From Sphingomonas sp. SRS2 (GTDB lineage: Bacteria; Pseudomonadota; Alphaproteobacteria; Sphingomonadales; Sphingomonadaceae): 64,000 bases of DNA. Positions within the stretch are counted from its first letter, which is position 1. Every line of letters starts with the position of its first letter. A program made the translations under genes and the position numbers. Of this stretch, positions 35,490 through 44,955 are shown piece after piece. The stretch covers positions 1-64,000 of the forward strand of contig NZ_LARW01000061.1 in NCBI RefSeq assembly GCF_000971055.1, read 5' to 3'. Below the pieces are notes generated by a model, which was given only the letters and a program-made list of their open reading frames with translations, did no database searches and was not told the DNA's origin.

Positions 35490-37829
35490 ATGCGCAAAAT
35501 CCTGCGATTCTCCCGGCGTATCTTCGCCTTCCTGTTCCCGCGTCCCGATACCCCGGCGCGCAAGGCGGCGCGGCTTGGCGATGCGGCGCGCGGCCGGCGC
35601 GACTGGCCCGCCGCGGCCGAAGCCTATCGGACCGCGGTGAGCGCCGATCCAGATATGGCTCATATCTGGATCCAGCTCGGCCATGCGCTCAAGGAGCAGG
35701 GCGACCTGACCGGCGCGATCGAGGCCTATGGCGCGGCCGCCGCGCGCCGTCCCGACCTCGGGGAAACGCATATCTTCCTCGCGCACCTTCACAAGATGCT
35801 CAACCGGATCGAGCTCGCGATCGTCCATTTCCTCAAGGCGCTCCACAGCGGCGAGCAGACCGCAGGCGAGAATGACGAACTGCTTCGCCTGCTCGCGCAG
35901 CAAGGCGATGCAGGTCGCGCCGGTCTGATAGACCTGCTCGCCAGCGCCTTTGCCGAGCTGCCCCCCGCCAAGGGAGAGGCACGGCTGCTGAGCCAGATCC
36001 GCGACGTCGTCACCCATGACATGACGTCACCGCCGCCCGCCGCGACCTCAGGCGATCCGCGTCCCGCGCTGGTCTTCGATATCTCCGACCTGATCGGCTA
36101 TTATGCCAATGCCCGGCTGCCCACCGGCATTCAGCGGGTCCAGCTGGAAACGATCGAAGGCGCGCTGTCGCGGGCCGACGGGCGCGAGATCCGGCTGTGC
36201 TGCTTCATCGACGGCCGCGAGGAATGGCTGGAGCTCCCGCTAGGCCGGATGCGCGCGATCGCGCGGCTGAGCGTCGCTGGCGGCGACCGCTTCGATCCCG
36301 AGTGGACCGACGCGGTGGCGGGGCTGCGGCTATTCCTGTCGCTGACCCATGCCTTCGAATTCCCGCACGGTGCGTCGCTGATCAACCTCGGCACCAGCTG
36401 GTGGCTGCAAAATTATTTCCTGTTCGTGCGCCATGCGAAAGCGACCAGGGGGATACGCTATATCCCCTTCGTCCATGACATGATCCCGATCATGACCCCC
36501 GAACATTGCACGCGCGGCCTGACCCAGGATTTCATCAGTTGGGTGATTGGCGTGTTCGACCATGCCGACCATTTCCTGGTGAACTCGCAGGCGACGAAGA
36601 AAGACCTGCTGACGGTAGCCGCCACCCTCGGCCATGAACTCGCCCCCGACGACGTCGCGGTGATCCCGCTCGACACCGATTTTCGCAAGCCCGGCGCCAC
36701 CGAACTGCCCGATGCGGCGCTCGACCGCTGGCAGCTTCGCCCCGATGGCTTCGTGTTGTTCGTGTCGACGATCGAATCGCGAAAAGGCCATCTGATCGCG
36801 TTCGACGCCTGGGCCGATCTGATCGCGCGCCATGGGCCGGATGCTGTCCCGCAACTCGTCTGCGTCGGCAATCGCGGCTGGTTGAACGACCGCATCTATC
36901 AGCGACTGGCGAACGATCCGGTGCTGGCCGCCAAGGTTTCGATGCTCTCGCGGCTGTCCGACGAGGAATTGTCGCTGCTCTACCGGACCTGTCGTTTCAC
37001 CGTCTATCCGAGCACCTATGAAGGCTGGGGCCTGCCGGTCACGGAGTCGCTGTGTTGCGGCAAGGTGCCGCTGATTTCGGACGCGGCGTCGCTGCCCGAA
37101 GCTGGTGGCGATTTCGCCGTCTATGTTCCCGCCGGATCGGCCCCGGCGCTGGCCGATGCAGCCGAGCGACTGATACTCGATGCGGAATATCGCGCCGCGC
37201 TGGAAAGCCGGATACGCGCCGAATTCCGCCCCCGTGCCTGGAGCGACCTCGCCCACCAGATCGCCGACGAACTCGATCGCTTCGCTACGCGCGATGTAGG
37301 ATCGGCTATCGCCCCTCTCCCGCCGCTGACCGCGAAGATCGGCGCCTGGCATGCAATCGCCCGCAACGAATCCACGCGCATCTGGCGGGGCATGCGCACC
37401 GGGGAGGGCTTCCGAGCGGATCTCGGCTGGTATTGGCCCGACAATCGCGGATGCCGGGTCCGGCGCGAAGGCGGCGAGTTGCTCATGCGGATCGATGGGC
37501 CCCACAAGGCGCTACGCATCCTGGTCGAACTGGTCGGCGACGAGCATGCCGACGCTCTGTGGTCGCTACGCAGCGGCGATATCGAACAGGGCGGTGAGAT
37601 CCGCAAAGGTCAGCGCAGCTGGACCACCTTCACCGTCGATGCGGCCGGAGCGAGCCATGAGCTACGGATCCGGTTCGAAGCCCCGCCAGCCGGGGATGGC
37701 CCGGCGATCACCTATTTCGTGTCGGGCTTCTTCCTCCACGCGATAGAGGACATCGCCACCCGCCAGGATTTTGCCGAGGCCGTAGCCCTGGGCCGACTGG
37801 ACTGGCTCGACGCCTTCCGCGACAGGTGA
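35490..37829 (+). CDS. TPR-fused family 4 glycosyltransferase
   Basis: This protein of about 779 residues combines a basic N-terminus (MRKILRFSRRIFAFLFPRP), two TPR units at about 25-100 (GRRDWPAAAEAYRTAVSADP, IWIQLGHALKEQGDLTGAIE) and a GT-B transferase at about 190-600. The transferase has STIESRKGHLIAFDAWADL and the donor-site motif YEGWGLPVTESLCCGKVP. A further C-terminal part of about 160 residues has no recognised family. AGGGCGG precedes the ATG at 35490, and an ATG at 35469 is possible. TPR-GT fusions usually serve surface-polymer assembly. It is divergent from rmlC. The sugar donor cannot be told from sequence. Confidence 0.87.
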   Translation: MRKILRFSRRIFAFLFPRPDTPARKAARLGDAARGRRDWPAAAEAYRTAVSADPDMAHIWIQLGHALKEQGDLTGAIEAYGAAAARRPDLGETHIFLAHLHKMLNRIELAIVHFLKALHSGEQTAGENDELLRLLAQQGDAGRAGLIDLLASAFAELPPAKGEARLLSQIRDVVTHDMTSPPPAATSGDPRPALVFDISDLIGYYANARLPTGIQRVQLETIEGALSRADGREIRLCCFIDGREEWLELPLGRMRAIARLSVAGGDRFDPEWTDAVAGLRLFLSLTHAFEFPHGASLINLGTSWWLQNYFLFVRHAKATRGIRYIPFVHDMIPIMTPEHCTRGLTQDFISWVIGVFDHADHFLVNSQATKKDLLTVAATLGHELAPDDVAVIPLDTDFRKPGATELPDAALDRWQLRPDGFVLFVSTIESRKGHLIAFDAWADLIARHGPDAVPQLVCVGNRGWLNDRIYQRLANDPVLAAKVSMLSRLSDEELSLLYRTCRFTVYPSTYEGWGLPVTESLCCGKVPLISDAASLPEAGGDFAVYVPAGSAPALADAAERLILDAEYRAALESRIRAEFRPRAWSDLAHQIADELDRFATRDVGSAIAPLPPLTAKIGAWHAIARNESTRIWRGMRTGEGFRADLGWYWPDNRGCRVRREGGELLMRIDGPHKALRILVELVGDEHADALWSLRSGDIEQGGEIRKGQRSWTTFTVDAAGASHELRIRFEAPPAGDGPAITYFVSGFFLHAIEDIATRQDFAEAVALGRLDWLDAFRDR

Positions 37830-37860
37830 CGGCGCGAACCATCCGCGATAAGGACCGCGC

Positions 37861-39123
37861 ATGTTGACCGAGCCGGCGGACGCCGCTTCATCGTCATTGC
37901 TGCCGGCCGGTGCGGAGATCATCCTCGATCTGTCGCGGCTGCTGTCGCGCACGCTGCATGCGATGCCGACCGGGATCGACCGGGTCGAGCTCGTCTATGC
38001 CCGCACCCTGTTGTCGCTGGTGCCCGATCGGCTGCATTTCGCTGCGGTCAATCCATTCGGTTTCTATGGCCGGCTGCCGCGCGAGACCGTCGTCCGCTTT
38101 CTCGACGAGACCGAAGCACGCTGGGCGAACCAGGCCGCGTCGTCCCGTCCCGCGATGCTGTGCGCCGCCGCGCGGACACTGATGCGCCTTCGCCCGCGGC
38201 GGGTGCCCTCCGCCGATGGCGCGCGGCGCTATTATGTCCAGGCGTCGCCTCATCACCTCGATAATGCCGACCGGGTCTATGCGAAGCTACGCACCGAAGA
38301 CGCCCGGTTCATCGCGCTGGTCCATGACCTGATCCCGATAGAATTCCCTGAATATGCCCGCCCCGATGGCGCGGAAAAACATGTCCGTCGGATGAACACC
38401 ATGGCCGAACTCGCCATCGGGCTGATCGCCAACAGCGGATCGACCGCGCAGTCAATGGAGCGATTCCTCGCCGGCTCCGGAGCAGAGCCGCTGATCCGCG
38501 TCGCTCATCTCGGCGCCGACCCGCTGCCCCAAGGCGAAGACCCATCGCCGATCCCGCAGCCCTATTTCGTCGTGCTGAGTACGGTCGAGCCACGCAAGAA
38601 CCATCTTCTTTTGCTCAACATCTGGCGGCGAATGATCGAGACAATCGGGCCGGAGCGCACGCCGCATCTCGCGATTATCGGGCGGCGCGGCTGGGAAAAT
38701 GAGAATGTCGTCGACATGCTCGAACGCTGCACCGCGATCCAGGGGCATATCCATGAATTTTCAGGGCTGTCCGACCCGATGGTGGGCACGCTCTTGCGGA
38801 GCGCCCGCGCGCTGCTATGCCCCTCCTTCGCGGAAGGATTCGGCATGCCGGTGACAGAGGCGCTCCTGTGCGGGACGCCGGTGATCTGCAGCGATCTACC
38901 CGCCTTGCGTGAGGCCGGCGGTTCCGTCCCCGACTTCATCGATCCGTTGGATGGACCGGAGTGGATCAGGGCGATCATGGACTATAGCTCGAACGACCCA
39001 CGACCGCGCGAGCAGCAGATCGAGCGGCTTCGGGACTGGACGCCGCCAAGCTGGCAAGGGCATATCGAAACCGTGCTGAAGCTGATCACAGATATCGACC
39101 TGAGTCGGGACGCCTGCGCATGA
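37861..39123 (+). CDS. family 4 glycosyltransferase
   Basis: This 420-residue GT-B enzyme has LSRTLHAMPTGIDRVELVYAR near the start, a segment also seen as ARLPTGIQRVQLETIE in the preceding protein, so the two are related. The donor lobe contains STVEPRKNHLLLLNIWRRMI and FAEGFGMPVTEALLCGTPVI (E-x7-E). It starts 31 bases after the previous gene and overlaps the ABC permease by 4 bases. The specific linkage is unknown. Confidence 0.9.
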   Translation: MLTEPADAASSSLLPAGAEIILDLSRLLSRTLHAMPTGIDRVELVYARTLLSLVPDRLHFAAVNPFGFYGRLPRETVVRFLDETEARWANQAASSRPAMLCAAARTLMRLRPRRVPSADGARRYYVQASPHHLDNADRVYAKLRTEDARFIALVHDLIPIEFPEYARPDGAEKHVRRMNTMAELAIGLIANSGSTAQSMERFLAGSGAEPLIRVAHLGADPLPQGEDPSPIPQPYFVVLSTVEPRKNHLLLLNIWRRMIETIGPERTPHLAIIGRRGWENENVVDMLERCTAIQGHIHEFSGLSDPMVGTLLRSARALLCPSFAEGFGMPVTEALLCGTPVICSDLPALREAGGSVPDFIDPLDGPEWIRAIMDYSSNDPRPREQQIERLRDWTPPSWQGHIETVLKLITDIDLSRDACA

Positions 39124-39917
39124 CAACCGCGCCGCGACCGGGCTTCTATCACCAACTGACGCTCCAGCTCGACGTGATCGGCGCTCTGGTGCTGCGCGAG
39201 TTGCATACCCGCTTTGGCCGCAACAATATCGGTTATCTGTGGATGATCGGTGAGCCGATGATGCTGGCGACGGTGATCGGCGCACTGCACGCCTTTCAGC
39301 CCGGACATGTCGGATCGACGATGCCGCCGGTCGCTTTTTCGCTTGTCGGTTATTGCATCTTCATCATCTTCCGCGGCATCTTCAACCGGGCCGAGAGCAT
39401 TCTGGAAAGCAGCCTTCCGCTGCTATACCACCGCATGGTATCGGTGCTAAACGTCTCCATATCGCGGGTAGTTGTCGAAAGCGTCGGCTGCGTAACCACC
39501 TTCATATTGCTATATACCATCATCATCCTGCTGGGGTTCGCCGAACTGCCGGCGCGGCCGCTTTGGGCGATGGCAGGCGTTGCGGGGATGATCTGGATAT
39601 CGTTCGCCTGGGGTCTGAACGTCACCGCGCTGGCGTTCGACAGGCCCACTATAGGGCGACTGGTCCACCCGATCTCCTATTTCATGATGCCCCTATCGGG
39701 TGCCTTTTTTGCCGTCGAGTGGTTACCCGTCAGCATCCAGAAAGCCGCCGACTGGTTCCCTCTGGTCAACGTATTCGAGATCGTCCGCTACGGCATGTTC
39801 GAAATGGCGTCGGACAAACATCTGTTTCCCGGCTACCTCATCGCCAACTGCGCCTTTTTCACCTATGCCGGCTTGATCGCGCTTCGCCGGGTTCGCAATC
39901 GCATTCACCTGAACTAA
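39120..39917 (+). CDS. ABC-type polysaccharide export permease (KpsM/Wzm family)
   Basis: The 265-residue protein has six predicted membrane helices. It also has an early REL-x-RFG-like element (LVLRELHTRFGRNNIGYLWM), which is the mark of KpsM/BexB/RfbA-type permeases of the ABC-2 group. It would carry a completed polysaccharide chain across the inner membrane with an ATPase of the KpsT/Wzt type. No such ATPase gene is in this window, which is unusual because kpsM and kpsT are normally adjacent. The start ATG overlaps the previous stop (ATGA). Confidence 0.92.
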   Translation: MTTAPRPGFYHQLTLQLDVIGALVLRELHTRFGRNNIGYLWMIGEPMMLATVIGALHAFQPGHVGSTMPPVAFSLVGYCIFIIFRGIFNRAESILESSLPLLYHRMVSVLNVSISRVVVESVGCVTTFILLYTIIILLGFAELPARPLWAMAGVAGMIWISFAWGLNVTALAFDRPTIGRLVHPISYFMMPLSGAFFAVEWLPVSIQKAADWFPLVNVFEIVRYGMFEMASDKHLFPGYLIANCAFFTYAGLIALRRVRNRIHLN

Positions 39918-39945
39918 GACCCCGCCAGCTCTATTCGGATATTCG

Positions 39946-41109
39946 ATGCACGGAATCATCAAACCCCAATCTAGCCAAGATGCAGCCGGCGAGCTTTGGA
40001 CGGACAAGCTGCGTGGCTGGGCCTATCGCAACAAGTGGTTCGTGTTGCTGGTGCTGTTGCCGACGCTGCTGGTGGCGATCTATTATTATCTGCTCGCGTC
40101 CGACCAATATCAGTCGGAAGCGCATTTTATCGTGCGCACGGCTGACAGCGCACCGATGCCATCAGGCGGTTTCAGCCAGCTGTTGGGTTTGGGTGGCGGA
40201 GCTTCGCAATCCCGTAGCGAAGCGATGAGCGTCAACGACTATCTCGATTCGCAGCAAGCGGTGAATCTTCTCAATCAGCGCACTAATCTGGTAGAGCGCC
40301 TTCGCCGTCCGGAAGCTGATATCGCTACTCGGCTATGGTTCGCGGAGCCTACGCCGGAAATGCTCATGCGCTATTACCGCAAGAAGGTGGATGTGCGCTT
40401 CAATCAGGAGACGGGCATCACGACGCTTCGCGTCCGCACGTTCCGGCCCGAAGACAGCTACACGGTCATTAATCAGTTGCTCGCCATGGGCGAGGAGCGC
40501 GTGAACCTGCTCAACCGCCGCAGCCAGACGGATGCGCTTAAGACCGCTCGCCGGCAGCTTGCCGAAGCCGAGCAAGGCCTGCTCGACGTCCAAAGCAAGC
40601 TGACCGTCTTCCGTCAGGAACGTGGCGACCTTGATCCGGAGCGCTCGGGCACGGCGCAGCTCGGCCTCGTCACGACCCTGCAAGCCCAGCTGACGAATGC
40701 GCGTGCGCAACTCAATGCGATGCAAGGCATTATTACGCCCAGCAGTCCCCAATATGTGGCTACCGCGGCGCGTGTCCGCGCGCTCGAGGCACAGGTCGCC
40801 GGACAGACGGGCAAGCTTACCAACGGCGGCGGAGCGATCGCGGCGCGGCTGGGCAACTATCAGGATCTCCAGATCCGCCAGCAGTTCGCCGCCAAGCGCT
40901 ACGAAGTCGCCGCCGCCAACCTGGAAAAGGCGCGCGATACCGCGATGAAGCAGCAGCTTTACATCGTCCGCGTGGTCGACCCGAACCTACCCGTGAAATC
41001 AGAATATCCGGAGCGCGGCAAGATCCTGCTGACCCTCTTCCTGTCGCTGATGATCGCTTATGGCATCGGCTGGCTATTGGTGGCCGGCGTCCGCGAGCAT
41101 TCGCTCTGA
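39946..41109 (+). CDS. KpsE/BexC-like capsule export inner-membrane protein
   Basis: This 387-residue protein has a membrane segment near the N-terminus (about 25-45, KWFVLLVLLPTLLVAIYYYLL). The periplasmic domain has coiled coils (about 150-330), followed by PEYPERGK-like KSEYPERGKILLTLFLSLMIAYGIGWLL, the second membrane helix preceded by a proline-rich turn. This is the layout of KpsE/BexC/CtrB proteins that link ABC permease export to the outer membrane. It lies 28 bases after the permease. The KpsD/BexD outer-membrane partner and KpsT are not present in the window. Confidence 0.9.
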   Translation: MHGIIKPQSSQDAAGELWTDKLRGWAYRNKWFVLLVLLPTLLVAIYYYLLASDQYQSEAHFIVRTADSAPMPSGGFSQLLGLGGGASQSRSEAMSVNDYLDSQQAVNLLNQRTNLVERLRRPEADIATRLWFAEPTPEMLMRYYRKKVDVRFNQETGITTLRVRTFRPEDSYTVINQLLAMGEERVNLLNRRSQTDALKTARRQLAEAEQGLLDVQSKLTVFRQERGDLDPERSGTAQLGLVTTLQAQLTNARAQLNAMQGIITPSSPQYVATAARVRALEAQVAGQTGKLTNGGGAIAARLGNYQDLQIRQQFAAKRYEVAAANLEKARDTAMKQQLYIVRVVDPNLPVKSEYPERGKILLTLFLSLMIAYGIGWLLVAGVREHSL

Positions 41110-41145
41110 ACCGGCTGACCGGACCACATTCAAAGCGGTCGAAGT

Positions 41146-41151
41146 AGGAGG
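41146..41151 (+). promoter_or_regulatory. consensus ribosome binding site that fixes the start of the next gene
   Basis: AGGAGG directly abuts one ATG (41152) and stands 6 bases before a second ATG (41158). The spacing makes the second the true start. Confidence 0.7.
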
Positions 41152-41157
41152 ATGGGA

Positions 41158-42012
41158 ATGGATTTGACGATCTTGCAGACGTCAGATGCATTCAAATATA
41201 GCCGGATGCTGCGAGCGACGTCGCGAACCGCCATTGAATATGCACGCCGGCACGGCTTCGTTTATGAGAGCTTCACGGGTATCAAGAGGGGCTTCCGGGG
41301 GGCTCATGCGGCGTTCAATCGCATCATGTTGCTCGATGAGATGATCGCACGCGGCAATCGCGGCTGGGCGCTGTATATGGACGCCGATGCCTATGTGTAT
41401 GATCTCGACTTCGACCTGCACACCTATCTGGCCGACAAGCAGGATAGATCGGCAGTCATGGCGACAATCCCCGGCGAGATGGTCCCTTGGCACATCAACT
41501 CCGGCGTGCTGCTTTTCAATCTGGGTCATCCGGCCGGGCGCTCGCTAATCGGTGAATGGAAGCGGCGCTTCATGGCAATCGCAGAGGATAGTCTACGCTC
41601 GCTAGAAACGGTGTGGGACGACGAGAACGACCAAATCCTGTTGTACAAGGCGCTTAACGAGGATCCGGTATTGCGAGACGCCGTCCTGTTTGAAGATGCC
41701 AAGCTCTTCAACCATCACGACGCCCGGTTCATCCGCCAGTTCCTTAACTCGCTGGACGGCAACATCGATACGCGCACCGAAACAATCGAGGTGGCGGTCA
41801 ACGAAGTGCTTCATGGCCAAGGCATGCACGCCGGGTCCAGCGCTGAGCAGCAGATGGTCGCTGATCTTTATCGCATTATATTAGGACGTGATCCCGACTC
41901 CGGCAGCCGTGGCTATTCGGACCTCATAGCAGCGCAAGGCCTTACGCGCGGCACCCCCATCGTGGTCAGCGCGCTGCTGGATAGCGAAGAATATCGCCTC
42001 AAACGACGGTAA
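41158..42012 (+). CDS. nucleotide-sugar glycosyltransferase fused to a DUF4214 domain
   Basis: This 284-residue protein has a GT-A-like transferase fold with the D-x-D motif at 75-77 (WALYMDADAYVYDLDFDL), then HINSGVLLFNLGHP and a C-terminal acidic helix region. Residues about 232-284 form a DUF4214 domain (ADLYRIILGRDPDSGSRGYSDL). The transferase part is closely similar to residues 302-500 of the 878-residue protein at 44956: GIKRGF, FNRI, GWALY, DADA, DLDFDL and YLADKQDR are all shared. It follows the KpsE-like gene by 48 bases. The donor sugar is unknown. Confidence 0.85.
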   Translation: MDLTILQTSDAFKYSRMLRATSRTAIEYARRHGFVYESFTGIKRGFRGAHAAFNRIMLLDEMIARGNRGWALYMDADAYVYDLDFDLHTYLADKQDRSAVMATIPGEMVPWHINSGVLLFNLGHPAGRSLIGEWKRRFMAIAEDSLRSLETVWDDENDQILLYKALNEDPVLRDAVLFEDAKLFNHHDARFIRQFLNSLDGNIDTRTETIEVAVNEVLHGQGMHAGSSAEQQMVADLYRIILGRDPDSGSRGYSDLIAAQGLTRGTPIVVSALLDSEEYRLKRR

Positions 42013-42022
42013 TGGCTTGACC

Positions 42023-42685
42023 TTACGAGCCGCTCTTTCCTAGGTCCCGAGGCATATAAAGTAGCGTACGGATCTGCTCGAACAGTGGACTGGAGAACTC
42101 TAGGACATAGGCTCCGCCTAAACTGAACGGTTCTGCATTCAGATCGAGACATCTGAAGTCCCCAGGGACGATGTCGTAATTATGGCCCGTGGTGAAGTCG
42201 GTCGTCGACAGGTCGTAATTATGATGCTTCAGCTTCCGATAAGAATTGGTAATCAAGCACATCGGATAACGGTTGAACAGCCGATCACGATGCACGAACA
42301 CGTCCGCATTGGACAAGTGCTGCAGGACATCCTTCATGATCAGCAGGTCCGCCTGCGGAACCTCGTTGAAATCCTGCGGCATCATATCGAACGAGACATT
42401 GTCCGAGGCATAGAGCCGGCGATTTCTCTCGACCACACCCTCGACCACATCGAAACCGTGGTAGCGCACGCCGGACAGGTTGAGCAACCGACTGAACTGC
42501 CAATCGCCGCAACCGATGTCGACGATCGACCTAATGTTATTCAACGCGATAAAGCGCTCGATGAAGGCCCGATATTCGATCGTCCAATAAGGAATCGAGC
42601 CTCCTCCCGAATGGCCGCCCCAGGCGGAAGAAATATCGTCATAATAATGACGAAAGGCGTCACCTCGGCTATCGATGTTCGTCAT
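42023..42685 (-). CDS. class I SAM-dependent methyltransferase
   Basis: The ATG at 42685 is chosen from GGGAG 10 bases upstream, giving 220 residues. The SAM site is IRSIVDIGCGDWQFSRLLNL, with VRYHGFDVVEGVVERNRR as the acidic strand and DLLIMKDVLQHLSNAD as motif IV. The end YVLEFSSPLFEQIRTLLYMPRDLG is unusual. It lies 31 bases after the FkbM-type gene on the same strand and is convergent with the DUF4214 glycosyltransferase. It may methylate a sugar or a small molecule in the glycan pathway. Confidence 0.85.
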   Translation of the reverse strand: MTNIDSRGDAFRHYYDDISSAWGGHSGGGSIPYWTIEYRAFIERFIALNNIRSIVDIGCGDWQFSRLLNLSGVRYHGFDVVEGVVERNRRLYASDNVSFDMMPQDFNEVPQADLLIMKDVLQHLSNADVFVHRDRLFNRYPMCLITNSYRKLKHHNYDLSTTDFTTGHNYDIVPGDFRCLDLNAEPFSLGGAYVLEFSSPLFEQIRTLLYMPRDLGKSGS

Positions 42686-42716
42686 CGTTACGCGGCTCCC
42701 TTCCCAAGGCGCGGGC

Positions 42717-43670
42717 TCATTGAATTTGGAACAATAAATCGAAATGCACCCAGCCGGACGGCAGGTGGCCAGCGAACGTAGCGGCTTTATCGCGCTCCTG
42801 CCATAATGCCATGAGACTTGCGGCCGACCGGACTTTGGTGCGGCCACCATCATGCTCGACCAGTTCGACTATGTCCGTAAGGTCATAGATGAAGTCCGCC
42901 AGTGTCCGTGCATCGATCCCGCCCTGCGCATTGAGGCATAGCGGGTTAAACTCACACAGAACCTTCGGCTTATGGCACGCCAGCGCCTGCCGCATGCCCT
43001 TCAAAGCCGGCAGCTCATAGCCTTCGATATCGATTTTGATCAGATCCAGCCGCTGCTCATACTGCAATATCTCATCTGCTGGAATAGCCTGGATGACCTC
43101 TGCGGCTTGGGTCGCGAGCGCATCACCCAGCACCTTCGCGTTGGACGCGCTGGTCAGACCGATCATGTGCCGGTGATCCGACAAAGCCAGCGGGAATAAC
43201 GTGACGTTCGCGAATTCATTGGCAATGACACCTCGACGAAATGCCGAGACATTTTGCGGATTGGGCTCGAACGCAACGACCTTACCCGTGGGCCCCACCA
43301 CAGCGGCGGCGTTGAACGACATGATACCAACATTGCCGCCAACATCCACGAAGGTCTGCCCGAGCGCGAGGTTTGATCGGATCGCATCGACGATATGCGG
43401 TTCCCAGCCTCCCCCTGCCGCGATGTGCCTTCCGAACTCCGGCTCCTGCGGATCGACAACCGCTTTCAGATCGTTACCGATGTCGACTGCAACATAGCTC
43501 GCTTTTCCCTGCGTGAATTCCGGGCTCTCGAGCAGAGCCCTACGGAGGTCGGGCCAGATCAGCTTACCCGATCGCAGGCGTTCCGCATAATGATCGAGCC
43601 CGCCGGAATCGGCATCGCGCCCCAGTATCCACCGATAAGCGGCACGGACGTCTTCCTCGGCGTCGCTCAT
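42717..43670 (-). CDS. FkbM-family methyltransferase with N-terminal DUF4214
   Basis: This 317-residue protein starts with a DUF4214 domain (AAYRWILGRDADSGGLDHYAERL). It continues into an FkbM methyltransferase with NVGIMSFNAAAVVGPTGKVVAFEPNPQN and LDLIKIDIEGYELPALKGM. FkbM enzymes O-methylate sugars and other hydroxyl groups. Its start overlaps the stop of the next-upstream gene by 4 bases, so they are coupled. The DUF4214 part is shared with the neighbouring enzymes and probably helps them meet at the same substrate or place. Confidence 0.9.
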   Translation of the reverse strand: MSDAEEDVRAAYRWILGRDADSGGLDHYAERLRSGKLIWPDLRRALLESPEFTQGKASYVAVDIGNDLKAVVDPQEPEFGRHIAAGGGWEPHIVDAIRSNLALGQTFVDVGGNVGIMSFNAAAVVGPTGKVVAFEPNPQNVSAFRRGVIANEFANVTLFPLALSDHRHMIGLTSASNAKVLGDALATQAAEVIQAIPADEILQYEQRLDLIKIDIEGYELPALKGMRQALACHKPKVLCEFNPLCLNAQGGIDARTLADFIYDLTDIVELVEHDGGRTKVRSAASLMALWQERDKAATFAGHLPSGWVHFDLLFQIQ

Positions 43671-44896
43671 CGTCCCATCACGCCTGACAGCCTGTCGTTA
43701 CGCCATACCTGTTCGCCGTCGACGAACAACACCCGCCGTCCGTCCATCGTTGCGCGTAGGATGCACGGAACTTCGGATTCGCAGACCCACTCATTATCAT
43801 GGAGCAGATCAAAGAGATGCCCCTCGATGCTGCGTGAGTGAGTGCCGATCACTAGCCGCCGGACCTTGGCGTTCAGATGATCAATTCCCGCGGCTAATAC
43901 CGCCTCTTCATGCCCTTGTATGTCGATGTGGATCACGTCGACCCGGTCTTTGCCCGCCAACAGGGTTTTTATCGACAGGCATCGTATCTCTTCCAATTCC
44001 CCCCGCATCGCGGCGGCATCACGCTCGGCTTCGCCGAACACCGCATTGGCGCCATAGTCGTCAGTCGCCACCGGAAGACGAGGAAAGGACGCTATGCCAT
44101 CGTCCGCACCGACCACCGCATGGTGCAGGCTATGCCTTTCAGGATTGAGACCGTTATTGCGGAAATTATCTAGCATAAAGCCATGGTGCTCCGCGGAAGC
44201 TTCCACGCCGGTCAGATCGATATCCTCGATACCGCGCAAGCGGGCGGCGCGCTCCGAAGCGACCAACCATGGCGCCCATCCCGCCCCCAGCTCCATCGCC
44301 GTGAATCGGTCGCCGGCTTCGAGCACACTGCGTAGAGTGCCGACCCATTCGGAAGTGCCATGCAGGCTCGGTTCACGGTCTCGGGGGACGCTCTTAAACA
44401 CATAGCCGGCCAGCCGGTGCCAGCCGCGATCCAGATAATCTACCTTCGTAGTTGCGCCGAACATGTCACGAAACGCGCCATCGACCGCACCACTCTCTGG
44501 AAAGGGCGCGAAGGCATTTATGATCGCGAAATCGGTGAGCGCACTGGAACCCGGCGAGCCCGTTTCGAACTCACGCGTGCCACAGATGCGCAAGCGAAGA
44601 TTGTTGACCTTATCGTCAGAAAGCAGGTTATGCTCGAGTTCAGCCTCGCTCGGCTCCCTGCGCAATAGCAGTCGAAACCCCCACAGCACCCCCTCTCGCC
44701 AGTCTATCGGGTATTCGGGTTCGAAAATCTCGCCCGCTCGATCCAGGAGGAGCGCAAATTCGCGCGATGTTCGCAAATTCCGACGCAATGCCTGCGGATC
44801 GGTGAACGAACTCTCGCCGGCGCGCCGCTCCTCGGTTGAAGGATCCCGATTCAGGATCAGCCGATACGCCCAGAGAACGCCCTCACCAATATTCAT
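43667..44896 (-). CDS. FkbM-like methyltransferase with two DUF4214-like repeats
   Basis: From the ATG at 44896, which has GGGAG 6 bases upstream, the protein has 409 residues. The coupled ATG at 44956 would add 20 residues without homology. Two short repeats at the N-terminus (GEGVLWAYRLILNRDPSTEE and REGVLWGFRLLLRREPSEAE) resemble DUF4214. A SAM-dependent part follows, with FTAMELGAGWAPWLVASERA and VDVIHIDIQGHEEAVLAAGI, as in FkbM enzymes. It probably methylates a glycan. A catalytic base cannot be assigned from sequence alone. Confidence 0.83.
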   Translation of the reverse strand: MNIGEGVLWAYRLILNRDPSTEERRAGESSFTDPQALRRNLRTSREFALLLDRAGEIFEPEYPIDWREGVLWGFRLLLRREPSEAELEHNLLSDDKVNNLRLRICGTREFETGSPGSSALTDFAIINAFAPFPESGAVDGAFRDMFGATTKVDYLDRGWHRLAGYVFKSVPRDREPSLHGTSEWVGTLRSVLEAGDRFTAMELGAGWAPWLVASERAARLRGIEDIDLTGVEASAEHHGFMLDNFRNNGLNPERHSLHHAVVGADDGIASFPRLPVATDDYGANAVFGEAERDAAAMRGELEEIRCLSIKTLLAGKDRVDVIHIDIQGHEEAVLAAGIDHLNAKVRRLVIGTHSRSIEGHLFDLLHDNEWVCESEVPCILRATMDGRRVLFVDGEQVWRNDRLSGVMGR

Positions 44897-44955
44897 GCCT
44901 AACTCCCAAATGCGTGATCGACAGTGCAGCCGTGCGGTTGAAAAGAGCAACCCCA

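Noticed and set aside
39120-39917. The type I exporter ATPase as the partner of the KpsM-like permease
   Set aside because: That ATPase is fused to its own membrane domain and belongs to the PrtD type, so it is not a likely partner for a separate permease.
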